64,000 bases of DNA. Origin: DYJK01 sp040755055. Lineage in GTDB: Bacteria; Bacteroidota; Ignavibacteria; Ignavibacteriales; Melioribacteraceae. The stretch spans positions 99,629-163,628 of the forward strand of contig JBFMBS010000007.1 in NCBI GenBank assembly GCA_040755055.1, in the 5' to 3' direction. This document shows positions 1-8,616 of this stretch, in pieces. How positions within the stretch are numbered: position 1 is the first letter of the stretch; every line of letters begins with the position of its first letter. The notes beneath the pieces are model-generated. The model made no database searches, was not told where the DNA came from, and saw nothing but the letters and a program-made list of their open reading frames with translations. The position numbers and the translations under genes are program-made.

Positions 1-3000
1 TTATTGTTAGCCAGTTACATCGCTCCCCCGGTGTTGCATTTGCTCAAACATTACATCCGAATGGTACACCGATTTATTCTGCAAGAATTATTCCTTTTAG
101 AGGGTCGTGGGTTGAATTTGCTACCGACATAAATAATATCTTATATGTTTACATCGACCGTCGAAAAAAATTCCCTTCGACAACTTTACTAAGAGCATTA
201 GGATATGAGAACGACGAACAGATTTTAAATCTGTTTGATTTGATTGAAGAAATTACAGTTAAACAGTTAAACGTTGATAAACATAGCGGTCGTATAGCTG
301 CTAATGATATTATTGATACCGAAACCGGCGAAATTTACGCATCTAAAGATTCTGAACTTACCGAAGAAGTTATTGACAACATTAAATCATCTTCTGTTAC
401 GAAAGTTCAATTGCTCAGTTCTCAAACTTCTTTGGAACAAGACTTAGTGATAAATACGCTAAGAAAAGATACTTCAAAAACTAAAGAAGAAGCGTTGTAT
501 GCAATTTACCGACAGTTAAGGTCTGGTGAAGCACCGGATATTGAAACTGCATACGGCTTAATAGATAAATTATTTTTCAATGAGAAACGATACGATCTTG
601 GTGATGTTGGTCGTTTTAGAATGAACGACAAACTCGAATTAAATGTAGCAGATAATATAAGAGTATTGACAGTTGAAGATATTATCGCAATTATGAAAAA
701 TATTATCATGCTTAAAATTGGTAATGTTAGTGTTGATGATATTGATCATTTAGGTAATAGAAGGGTTCGAACAGTCGGCGAACAATTAATGCAGCAATAT
801 AATGTTGGCTTGGCTAGGATGTCGCGTACAATCAAAGAAAGAATGAACATGCGCGATAACGAAAACATGCAGCCGCAAGATCTTGTTAATGCAAGAACAA
901 TAAGCAGTGTGATAAATGCTTTCTTTGGCACAAACCAATTATCACAATTTATGGATCAAACAAATCCGCTTTCCGAACTTACTCATAAAAGAAGAGTTTC
1001 AGCATTGGGCCCGGGCGGTTTAACACGCGAAAGAGCCGGCTTCGAGGTGCGCGACGTACATCATTCGCACTATGGAAGATTATGTCCCATTGAAACTCCC
1101 GAAGGTCCAAACATTGGTTTGATCTCCTCCTTAACAATATACGCGAGAGTAAATCAATACGGATTTTTAGAAACACCTTATCGAAAAGTTAAAGAAGGTA
1201 GGGTAACAAGTAGTATAGATTATTTAAGTGCAGACCAAGAAGACGAATATATTATTGCACAAGCAAATGCACCATTAGATGATCAGGGCAAGTATGTTTT
1301 AAATAGAGTTAAATCGAGATTAAAAGGGGAATTCCCGGTAGTGCCTCCTACCGAAGTTAATTATATGGATGTTGCGCCGGCACAAATTGTTAGTGCAGCT
1401 GCAGCACTGATACCGTTCCTTGAACACGATGATGCAAACAGAGCATTAATGGGTTCAAACATGCAGCGTCAAGCAGTTCCATTACTTATGCCTGAAACTC
1501 CGATCGTTGGTACCGGTATGGAATACAAAATTGCACGAGATTCAAGATCGGTTATGCTTGCAGAAGATAACGGAGTTGTTGAATACGCTGATTCTAAAAA
1601 GATAGTTGTAAAATATGAGATTGAAGAGAGCAGTACCGAAGCACTTGTTAATTTTGACGACGAAAGACGTGTTACTTATAATTTGACAAAATTCTCGGGA
1701 ACCAATCAAGAAACATGCTTTACGCAAAAACCGATAGTTGTAACGGGGCAAAAATTGAAAAAGGGAGATGTACTTGCCGATGGCCCCGCTATTGATAAGG
1801 GTGAACTCGCGCTCGGAAGAAATGTTTCTGTTGCATTCATGCCGTGGAGAGGTTACAACTTTGAAGACGCTATTGTGCTAAGTGAAAGATTAGTTGCCAA
1901 TGATGTTTTTACATCAATTCATATTGAAGAATTTGAACTCCAGGTTAGAGAAACAAAACGCGGTGAAGAAGAATTAACACGTGATATACCAAATGTTAGC
2001 GAAGAAGCTACAAAAGATCTCGATGAGAACGGTATTGTACGCGAAGGTGCTGAAGTTAAAGAAGGCGATATTTTAATAGGTAAAATTACACCGAAAGGTG
2101 AAACCGATCCCACACCTGAAGAAAAACTTCTTAAAGCGATCTTTGGAGACAAAGCCGGTGATGTGAAAGATGCTTCCTTAAAAGCACCTCCAGGATTGAA
2201 AGGCATTGTTATAAAAACAAGATTGTTCAGCAGAAAGAAGAAAGATGCTGAATCTAAAAAATTGGAAAAGAAGTTATTAGATAACCTCGAAGTTGAATTT
2301 AAGAACAAGAGGGAAAATCACTACGCAAAACTTGTATCTAAGCTAACCAAAATAACCGAAGGAAAAACTACATCGGGAATTAGAGATCTTGATGGCTCGG
2401 TTGTTCTAAGAAGCGGAACATCAATTAAAGAAAATACTTTCGAAGATATAGAAGATATAACAAAACTTGATTACACCAAGGATTGGTTCGAAAGAAAAAA
2501 TACAAATGAATTAATTAAACAACTCTACTCAAATTATTTCCGTGTACTTTCAGATATTGAAGAGGATTACAAGAGAGAGAAATTAAAAATCCAAAGCGGT
2601 GATGAATTGCCTCCGGGTATAACACAGCTTGCAAAGGTATATGTAGCTAAGAAGAGGAAAGTATCGGTGGGCGATAAGATGGCCGGGCGTCATGGCAATA
2701 AAGGTGTCGTTGCTAAAGTTGTACCGGTTGAAGATATGCCTTACCACGAAGACGGAACACCGGTCGATATAGTTCTTAATCCGCTTGGCGTACCTTCTCG
2801 TATGAATCTTGGGCAACTCTATGAAACAGCATTAGGCTGGGTCGGAAAATTGTTGGGAGTAAAATTTGAAACACCAATTTTCGATGGTGCCGGATTTAAT
2901 GATGTAGAAGAATTATTAAAGAAAGCTGAACTAAGCGATGGAAGTAAAACATGGCTTTATGATGGAAGATCAGGTGAAAAATTTCATCAAAGAGTTACAT

Positions 3001-3344
3001 GCGGATATATATATATGATGAAGTTAGGCCATATGGTAGATGATAAGATACACGCGCGTTCGATAGGACCTTACTCTTTAATCACACAACAGCCGTTAGG
3101 CGGTAAAGCACAATTCGGTGGTCAGAGATTTGGAGAAATGGAAGTTTGGGCTTTAGAAGGTTATGGTGCCGCCCATGTACTTCAGGAAATCTTAACTGTA
3201 AAAAGTGACGATGTAACCGGCAGAGCGAAAACCTATGAGTCAATAGTAAAAGGTGAAAATATTCCGGAGCCGAATTTGCCGGAAGCATTTAATGTAATGA
3301 TTAAAGAATTGCAAGGTCTCGGCCTTGATGTAAAAATTAACTAA
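1..3344 (+). CDS. rpoB: RNA polymerase beta subunit, 5' truncated by window edge
   Basis: Beta subunit of the core RNA polymerase. The window opens inside the gene: the frame is open from base 3 and the first visible residues (QLHRSPGV, then RGSWVEF, then LLRALGY) are conserved beta-subunit sequence, so the methionine codon near base 240 is not the start. About 1,113 residues are visible; roughly 150 N-terminal residues are missing. The rifampicin pocket lies at about bases 930-1130 (SQFMDQ, THKRR, RERAGFEVRD) in the usual wild-type form, so sensitivity is inferred. GDKMAGRHGNKG near 2668 and GGQRFGEMEVWALE near 3120 are the conserved C-terminal motifs. It is followed 49 bases later by rpoC. 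Confidence 0.98.
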   Translation, partial: IVSQLHRSPGVAFAQTLHPNGTPIYSARIIPFRGSWVEFATDINNILYVYIDRRKKFPSTTLLRALGYENDEQILNLFDLIEEITVKQLNVDKHSGRIAANDIIDTETGEIYASKDSELTEEVIDNIKSSSVTKVQLLSSQTSLEQDLVINTLRKDTSKTKEEALYAIYRQLRSGEAPDIETAYGLIDKLFFNEKRYDLGDVGRFRMNDKLELNVADNIRVLTVEDIIAIMKNIIMLKIGNVSVDDIDHLGNRRVRTVGEQLMQQYNVGLARMSRTIKERMNMRDNENMQPQDLVNARTISSVINAFFGTNQLSQFMDQTNPLSELTHKRRVSALGPGGLTRERAGFEVRDVHHSHYGRLCPIETPEGPNIGLISSLTIYARVNQYGFLETPYRKVKEGRVTSSIDYLSADQEDEYIIAQANAPLDDQGKYVLNRVKSRLKGEFPVVPPTEVNYMDVAPAQIVSAAAALIPFLEHDDANRALMGSNMQRQAVPLLMPETPIVGTGMEYKIARDSRSVMLAEDNGVVEYADSKKIVVKYEIEESSTEALVNFDDERRVTYNLTKFSGTNQETCFTQKPIVVTGQKLKKGDVLADGPAIDKGELALGRNVSVAFMPWRGYNFEDAIVLSERLVANDVFTSIHIEEFELQVRETKRGEEELTRDIPNVSEEATKDLDENGIVREGAEVKEGDILIGKITPKGETDPTPEEKLLKAIFGDKAGDVKDASLKAPPGLKGIVIKTRLFSRKKKDAESKKLEKKLLDNLEVEFKNKRENHYAKLVSKLTKITEGKTTSGIRDLDGSVVLRSGTSIKENTFEDIEDITKLDYTKDWFERKNTNELIKQLYSNYFRVLSDIEEDYKREKLKIQSGDELPPGITQLAKVYVAKKRKVSVGDKMAGRHGNKGVVAKVVPVEDMPYHEDGTPVDIVLNPLGVPSRMNLGQLYETALGWVGKLLGVKFETPIFDGAGFNDVEELLKKAELSDGSKTWLYDGRSGEKFHQRVTCGYIYMMKLGHMVDDKIHARSIGPYSLITQQPLGGKAQFGGQRFGEMEVWALEGYGAAHVLQEILTVKSDDVTGRAKTYESIVKGENIPEPNLPEAFNVMIKELQGLGLDVKIN

Positions 3345-3354
3345 GTAGCCTTAG

Positions 3355-3372
3355 TTCCGCAATATTGCGGAA
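3355..3372. other. Perfect palindrome between rpoB and rpoC
   Basis: An 18-base perfect inverted repeat with half-site TTCCGCAAT fills part of the 49-base gap between the rpoB stop and the rpoC ribosome site (AAGGAGG at about 3381). In RNA it would form a short stem. No T-tract follows, so it is not a normal terminator; RNA processing, pausing or a protein site are possible. Confidence 0.5.
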
Positions 3373-3393
3373 AAGTTTTAAGGAGGAATTTCT

Positions 3394-6300
3394 ATGCGGT
3401 TCAAAGCCCAAGAAACAAAAATCAAACAGATAGAAAAATTAACTATTAGTCTTGCCAGCCCCGATGATATCTTATCGAGATCTCACGGAGAGGTTACAAA
3501 ACCAGAGACAATCAACTATAGATCATTCCGGCCTGAAAAGGACGGGCTCTTCTGCGAAAAGATTTTCGGACCGGTAAAAGATTGGGAATGTGCTTGCGGC
3601 AAATATAAAGGAATACGTTACAAAGGGATTGTGTGCGACCGTTGCGGTGTTGAAGTTACGCTGAAGAGTGTTCGACGCGAAAGAATGGGACATATCTCTC
3701 TTGCTGTTCCGGTTGTTCATATCTGGTTTTTTAAAGCACTCCCGTCGAAAATTGGAAACATTATCGGGATGACTACAAAAGAATTAGAAAAGATTGTTTA
3801 TTATGAATCGTATGTAGTTATCAACCCGGGCCCAACCGGTTTAAATAAAAAGGATTTGATTTCTGAAGATCAATATTATGAAATAGTTTCTTCCTTGCCA
3901 CACGATAACGATGCACTTGATGATGAAGATCCTAAAAAATTTGTTGCAAGAATCGGCGGCGACGCTGTAAAAGAACTTTTAAAGAATATTGATATTGAAA
4001 TAACCTTCCAGGAGTTAAAAGCGCAGTTAGCTGTAGAAACATCACAGCAAAAGCGTGCTGACGTTTTAAAAAGATTGAGAGTACTTGAAGCATTCCGTGA
4101 ATATGAAGGCAAAGTACCGAACAAACCTGAATGGATGGTGTTGAGTGTCATACCGGTTATTCCTCCTGAATTAAGGCCGTTGGTACCCCTCGAAGGAGGA
4201 AGGTTTGCAACATCAGATTTGAATGATTTATATCGTAGGGTAATCATTCGTAACAATCGCTTAAAGAGATTAATTGATATAAAAGCTCCCGAGGTTATTC
4301 TACGTAATGAAAAAAGGATGCTTCAAGAAGCTGTTGACGCTTTGTTTGATAATTCAAGAAGAGCAAGCGCGGTTAGAAGCGACGGTAATCGTCCGCTAAA
4401 ATCTTTAAGCGATATGTTGAAAGGAAAACAAGGGCGCTTTCGCCAGAACCTACTTGGTAAACGTGTTGATTATTCAGGTCGTTCGGTTATTGTTGTTGGC
4501 CCCGAATTAAAATTGCATCAATGCGGTTTGCCTAAAGATATGGCTGTTGAATTGTTCAAACCGTTTATAATTAGAAAGTTGATTGAGCGCGGACATTTTA
4601 AAACAGTTAAAAGTGCCCGCAAAGCTGTTGATAGAAAAGATGCGATTATTTGGGAGATTTTAGAAAAATTGATCGATGGCCATCCGATTATGTTGAACCG
4701 CGCACCTACACTTCACAGACTCGGTATTCAGGCATTCCAACCGGTATTAATTGATGGTAAAGCAATTCAATTACATCCGATGGTTTGTACTGCATTCAAT
4801 GCAGATTTTGATGGTGACCAGATGGCTGTTCACGTTCCGCTTTCTTATGAAGCTCAACTTGAAGCTTCTATATTGATGTTAAGCAGTCATAATATACTTT
4901 CTCCGCAAAACGGTATGCCGATAGTAATCCCAACACAAGATATAGTGTTAGGGTGTTACTATTTAACCAAAGTTAAAGCCGGTGCAGTGGGAGAAGGGAA
5001 AATTTTCAGCAGCATGGATGAAGTAATAATTGCTTACAATTCAAAAGCTGTTGAACTTCACGCAAAAATAAAAGTTAGAATTGATAATGAGTTGATTGAA
5101 ACTACTGTCGGCAGAGTTCTTTTTAATCAGATTGTCCCGAGAGAATACGGATTCATCAATGAATTGTTAGTAAAGAAAATTTTCAGCGGACTTATTTATA
5201 GGATGTTTATGAAAATTGGTAATGAAAAGACCGCTAAGTTTCTTGACGATGTAAAAGAACTTGGATATAGATATGCTACTGCTGCCGGTATTTCAATCAG
5301 CTTTAGTGATATGATTGTCCCGGATGAAAAAGTTAAATTGATAGATGATTCAAACAAGAAAGTAAATTCTATACTTAACGAACACGAACAAGGTTTGATT
5401 ACAGATGCCGAACGATATAACAAGATAATAGACGTTTGGACCTTCACAACAAATAACGTAGCGAAATCTTTAATGGACAGATTGAAAACCGATCAATCAG
5501 GATTTAATTCACTCCATATGATGGTTGATTCCGGTGCGAGGGGTTCACAAGAACAAGTTCGCCAGTTAGCCGGTATGAGAGGTTTAATGCAGAAACCTCA
5601 AAAGAGTTTAACCGGCCAATCTGGAGAAATTATTGAAAACCCGATTGTTGCAAACTTCAAAGAAGGTTTATCGGTTCTTGAATATTTTATATCTACGCAC
5701 GGTGCACGTAAAGGTCTTGCAGATACCGCTCTTAAAACTGCAGATGCCGGTTACTTAACAAGAAGGCTTTGCGACGTTGCTCAAGACGTAATCATTTCAG
5801 AAGTAGATTGCGGAACGATCCGCGGTGTTTATATAACCGCCCTGAAAGATGTTGAATTGGAAAGAGAGCCGCTTGCCGAAAGAATCACCGGTCGTGTTGC
5901 TCAAGAAGATGTTTACGATCCGCGCACAGATGAAATTTTGGTTGAAGCCGGCGAATTAATATCTGAAACCATTGCTGAAAAAATTGACGAAGCAAGCATC
6001 GACCAAGTATATATTAGAACTGTTCTAACGTGCGAATCCAAACGCGGAGTTTGTGCTAAATGTTATGGACGTAATTTAACAACCGGTTCGTTGGTGGAGA
6101 TCGGTGAATCTGTTGGAATTATTGCAGCACAATCGATTGGTGAACCGGGTACACAATTAACACTAAGAACATTCCACTTTGGCGGTACATCATCGCGTAT
6201 TGCAAGTCAATCGCAAGTAGAAGCAAATATTGGTGGTACTGTTAAATTCGATAGAATAACATTTGTTGAAAAGAATGATGCTTTTGGTAATGTAAAAGTT

Positions 6301-7635
6301 GTTATCGGTCGTAGGGGTGCGATGGGTATATACGATGAGGATAACCGTCAGATCAAGAAATTTGAGATCCCCTATGGCGCTGAACTTGTTGTTGAAGATG
6401 GACAGAAAGTTGTAAAAGGACAGCCTTTGTACAATCATGATCCTTATAACTCAGTTATTGTATCGGACTTCTCTGGTAAAGTTTCATTTGTAGATTTGGT
6501 TGATAATGTTACCTATCAGCAAGTTGCTGATGAACAAACCGGGCACGTGCAAAAGGTTGTGATAGAATCAAAGGATAAAAACCTCACCCCAAGTATTTCT
6601 ATCAGAGATAACAAGGGTAATGAAAAAGTATTTAACATTCCTACGCGTGCATATTTAGCTGTTGAGGAAGGTGAGGAAGTACAAGCCGGTACCATTTTGG
6701 CAAAAATATCAAAAGCAACTGCGAAGACACGCGATATCACCGGTGGTTTACCACGTGTAACGGAATTATTTGAAGCTCGCAGTCCTCACGATCCCGCTGT
6801 TGTTTCTGAAATCGAAGGTAAGGTAAAATTTGGTGCACGCAAGAAAGGTTCTCGTGAAATAATAATTGAATCATTAGATGGTTCAATCCAGAAAGTTTAT
6901 GCGGTACCTTATGGTAAACACATTTTAGTTCAAGAAGGTGACGAAATACCGGCTGGCGAAAAAATAACTGATGGTCCAATAGATCCGCATGATATATTAA
7001 AGATAAAAGGTACTAATGCAGTGCAAGAATATCTCGTAAATGAAATTCAGGATGTTTATCGATTGCAAGGTGTTAAGATCAATGATAAACATATCGAAGT
7101 AATTGTAAAACAGATGCTTCAAAAGCTGCAAATTATATCTGCCGGTGATACCAATTTTATTGAAGAAGATTTAGTAGATCGTAATAGACTACTCGAAGAA
7201 AATGAACGGATTAAAAATATGGTTTGCATTGTTGATCCGGGGCAATCGAAATTCAAAGCCGGTCAGCTTGTTACAAAAACAAAATTCCGTGAAATTAATT
7301 CTGAGTTAACTAGAAAAAGCAAAAAAACTATGAAATCTCGAGATGCTGAACCAGCTACTTTTGATAATATTCTTCTTGGTATTACACATGCAGCATTATC
7401 AACTGAAAGCTTTATTTCAGCAGCATCTTTCCAGGAGACAACAAAAGTATTAACTAATGCAGCAACAGAAGCTAGAGTTGACACTTTGATAGGTCTAAAA
7501 GAAAATGTTGTTATGGGGCATTTAATACCGGCTGGTACCGGCTTGAAGAAATATAAAAATATTCTTCTTACAGCTGATGAACCTGAAGTTCAATCACCAA
7601 AAGAAGAGGAAGTTGAAGTAAAAGTTTCTGAATAA
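3394..7635 (+). CDS. rpoC: RNA polymerase beta' subunit
   Basis: Beta' subunit, carrying the catalytic magnesium site of RNA polymerase. The active-site motif NADFDGDQM starts at residue 469, with metal aspartates D471, D473 and D475. The N-terminal zinc ribbon uses C66, C68, C81 and C84, and the second zinc site uses C806, C880, C887 and C890. At 1,413 residues it has the length usual for Bacteroidetes/Chlorobi-type proteins. The ATG start is preceded by a strong AAGGAGG. It lies between rpoB and rpsL in the same direction; the gap to rpsL (108 bases) holds a candidate promoter. Confidence 0.98.
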   Translation: MRFKAQETKIKQIEKLTISLASPDDILSRSHGEVTKPETINYRSFRPEKDGLFCEKIFGPVKDWECACGKYKGIRYKGIVCDRCGVEVTLKSVRRERMGHISLAVPVVHIWFFKALPSKIGNIIGMTTKELEKIVYYESYVVINPGPTGLNKKDLISEDQYYEIVSSLPHDNDALDDEDPKKFVARIGGDAVKELLKNIDIEITFQELKAQLAVETSQQKRADVLKRLRVLEAFREYEGKVPNKPEWMVLSVIPVIPPELRPLVPLEGGRFATSDLNDLYRRVIIRNNRLKRLIDIKAPEVILRNEKRMLQEAVDALFDNSRRASAVRSDGNRPLKSLSDMLKGKQGRFRQNLLGKRVDYSGRSVIVVGPELKLHQCGLPKDMAVELFKPFIIRKLIERGHFKTVKSARKAVDRKDAIIWEILEKLIDGHPIMLNRAPTLHRLGIQAFQPVLIDGKAIQLHPMVCTAFNADFDGDQMAVHVPLSYEAQLEASILMLSSHNILSPQNGMPIVIPTQDIVLGCYYLTKVKAGAVGEGKIFSSMDEVIIAYNSKAVELHAKIKVRIDNELIETTVGRVLFNQIVPREYGFINELLVKKIFSGLIYRMFMKIGNEKTAKFLDDVKELGYRYATAAGISISFSDMIVPDEKVKLIDDSNKKVNSILNEHEQGLITDAERYNKIIDVWTFTTNNVAKSLMDRLKTDQSGFNSLHMMVDSGARGSQEQVRQLAGMRGLMQKPQKSLTGQSGEIIENPIVANFKEGLSVLEYFISTHGARKGLADTALKTADAGYLTRRLCDVAQDVIISEVDCGTIRGVYITALKDVELEREPLAERITGRVAQEDVYDPRTDEILVEAGELISETIAEKIDEASIDQVYIRTVLTCESKRGVCAKCYGRNLTTGSLVEIGESVGIIAAQSIGEPGTQLTLRTFHFGGTSSRIASQSQVEANIGGTVKFDRITFVEKNDAFGNVKVVIGRRGAMGIYDEDNRQIKKFEIPYGAELVVEDGQKVVKGQPLYNHDPYNSVIVSDFSGKVSFVDLVDNVTYQQVADEQTGHVQKVVIESKDKNLTPSISIRDNKGNEKVFNIPTRAYLAVEEGEEVQAGTILAKISKATAKTRDITGGLPRVTELFEARSPHDPAVVSEIEGKVKFGARKKGSREIIIESLDGSIQKVYAVPYGKHILVQEGDEIPAGEKITDGPIDPHDILKIKGTNAVQEYLVNEIQDVYRLQGVKINDKHIEVIVKQMLQKLQIISAGDTNFIEEDLVDRNRLLEENERIKNMVCIVDPGQSKFKAGQLVTKTKFREINSELTRKSKKTMKSRDAEPATFDNILLGITHAALSTESFISAASFQETTKVLTNAATEARVDTLIGLKENVVMGHLIPAGTGLKKYKNILLTADEPEVQSPKEEEVEVKVSE

Positions 7636-7668
7636 ATAGCTTAATTACAAAATAATAAATAGACTTTC

Positions 7669-7697
7669 TTGACAATTGAGAGTTCTTTCAATAAATT
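7669..7697 (+). promoter_or_regulatory. Candidate sigma-70 promoter upstream of rpsL
   Basis: TTGACA at 7669-7674 and TAAATT at 7692-7697 are separated by exactly 17 bases, in the gap between rpoC and rpsL. The -35 box is a perfect match and the -10 box matches TATAAT at four of six positions. It would give the str operon its own start. It is based on consensus only, and promoters in this phylum often differ from that consensus. Confidence 0.4.
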
Positions 7698-7743
7698 AAA
7701 AGTCTGAATTTTTATCTGTTTGTTCAATTTTGGAGGAAATTAC

Positions 7744-8121
7744 GTGCCAACGATTAACCAGTTGGTTAGAAAAGGTAGAGTAGTTGTTACATCAAAAAAT
7801 AAAGCACCGGCTTTAGATGCTTGCCCTCAAAAACGCGGTGTTTGTACAAGAGTATATACTACAACTCCTAAGAAACCAAACTCAGCACTTAGAAAAGTAG
7901 CAAGAGTTAGACTTTCACATGGAATAGAAGTGACTGCTTATATTCCCGGCGAAGGTCATAATCTTCAAGAACACTCAATCGTTTTGATTAGAGGCGGTAG
8001 AGTGAAGGACCTACCGGGTGTGCGCTACCATATTATTAGGGGTACATTAGACACCGGCGGAGTTGAAGATAGGAAAAAAGGCAGATCTAAATATGGTGCT
8101 AAAAAACCAAAGGCAAAATAA
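7744..8121 (+). CDS. rpsL: 30S ribosomal protein S12
   Basis: Ribosomal protein S12 of the decoding centre. The start is the GTG at 7744, giving PTINQLVRKGR as in the family and 125 residues; the methionine codon 24 bases upstream would place the ribosome site (TGGAGG, about 7730) inside the gene and is rejected. The TPKKPNSALRK loop (about residues 41-51) and the GRVKDLPGVRYH loop are of the wild-type, streptomycin-sensitive form. It is the first gene of the str group, six bases before rpsG. Confidence 0.97.
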   Translation: MPTINQLVRKGRVVVTSKNKAPALDACPQKRGVCTRVYTTTPKKPNSALRKVARVRLSHGIEVTAYIPGEGHNLQEHSIVLIRGGRVKDLPGVRYHIIRGTLDTGGVEDRKKGRSKYGAKKPKAK

Positions 8122-8127
8122 TTTATT

Positions 8128-8595
8128 ATGAGAAAGAAAAGAGCTGAAAAAAGTTATATCAAGCCTGATCCAAAATACAATGATATTTTGGTTGCCAAAC
8201 TTATCAATTATATGATGTGGCATGGTAAAAAGTCTGTAACTAGAAGAACAATTTATGATTGTTTCGATTTGGTTGAACAAAAAACTAAAAAACCGGCTTT
8301 AGAAGTTTTTAAAAAGGCAGTACAGAATGTTCAGCCTCTTGTGGAAGTTAGAAGTCGACGTGTCGGCGGTGCTACTTATCAGGTACCGATGGAGGTTCGT
8401 CCGGAAAGAAGAGTAGCTTTGGCATTCAGATGGTTAAGAACATATTCACGCGAAAGAAAAGATAAATCGATGGCAGCTAAGTTAGCTGCAGAATTGTTAG
8501 CCGCAGCGAACGGCGAAGGTAACGCGGTTAAGAAAAAAGATGATACACACAGAATGGCGGAAGCAAACAAAGCTTTTGCACACTTTAAATGGTAA
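8128..8595 (+). CDS. rpsG: 30S ribosomal protein S7
   Basis: Ribosomal protein S7, which starts assembly of the 30S head by binding the 3' domain of 16S rRNA. It has 155 residues, the normal length, with the conserved SRRVGGATYQVP and RWL blocks in the middle and a C-terminal AFAHFKW end. It starts six bases after the rpsL stop, which suggests translational coupling. Order rpsL-rpsG-fusA-tuf is the classic str operon. Confidence 0.97.
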   Translation: MRKKRAEKSYIKPDPKYNDILVAKLINYMMWHGKKSVTRRTIYDCFDLVEQKTKKPALEVFKKAVQNVQPLVEVRSRRVGGATYQVPMEVRPERRVALAFRWLRTYSRERKDKSMAAKLAAELLAAANGEGNAVKKKDDTHRMAEANKAFAHFKW

Positions 8596-8616
8596 TGAAA
8601 GGGGTTTTTCGTTTAG

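Noticed and set aside
1919..2308. A 129-codon open frame on the minus strand inside rpoB
   Set aside because: It lies wholly opposite conserved rpoB codons, has a low-complexity Ser/Phe-rich translation and no ribosome site; it is a shadow frame.
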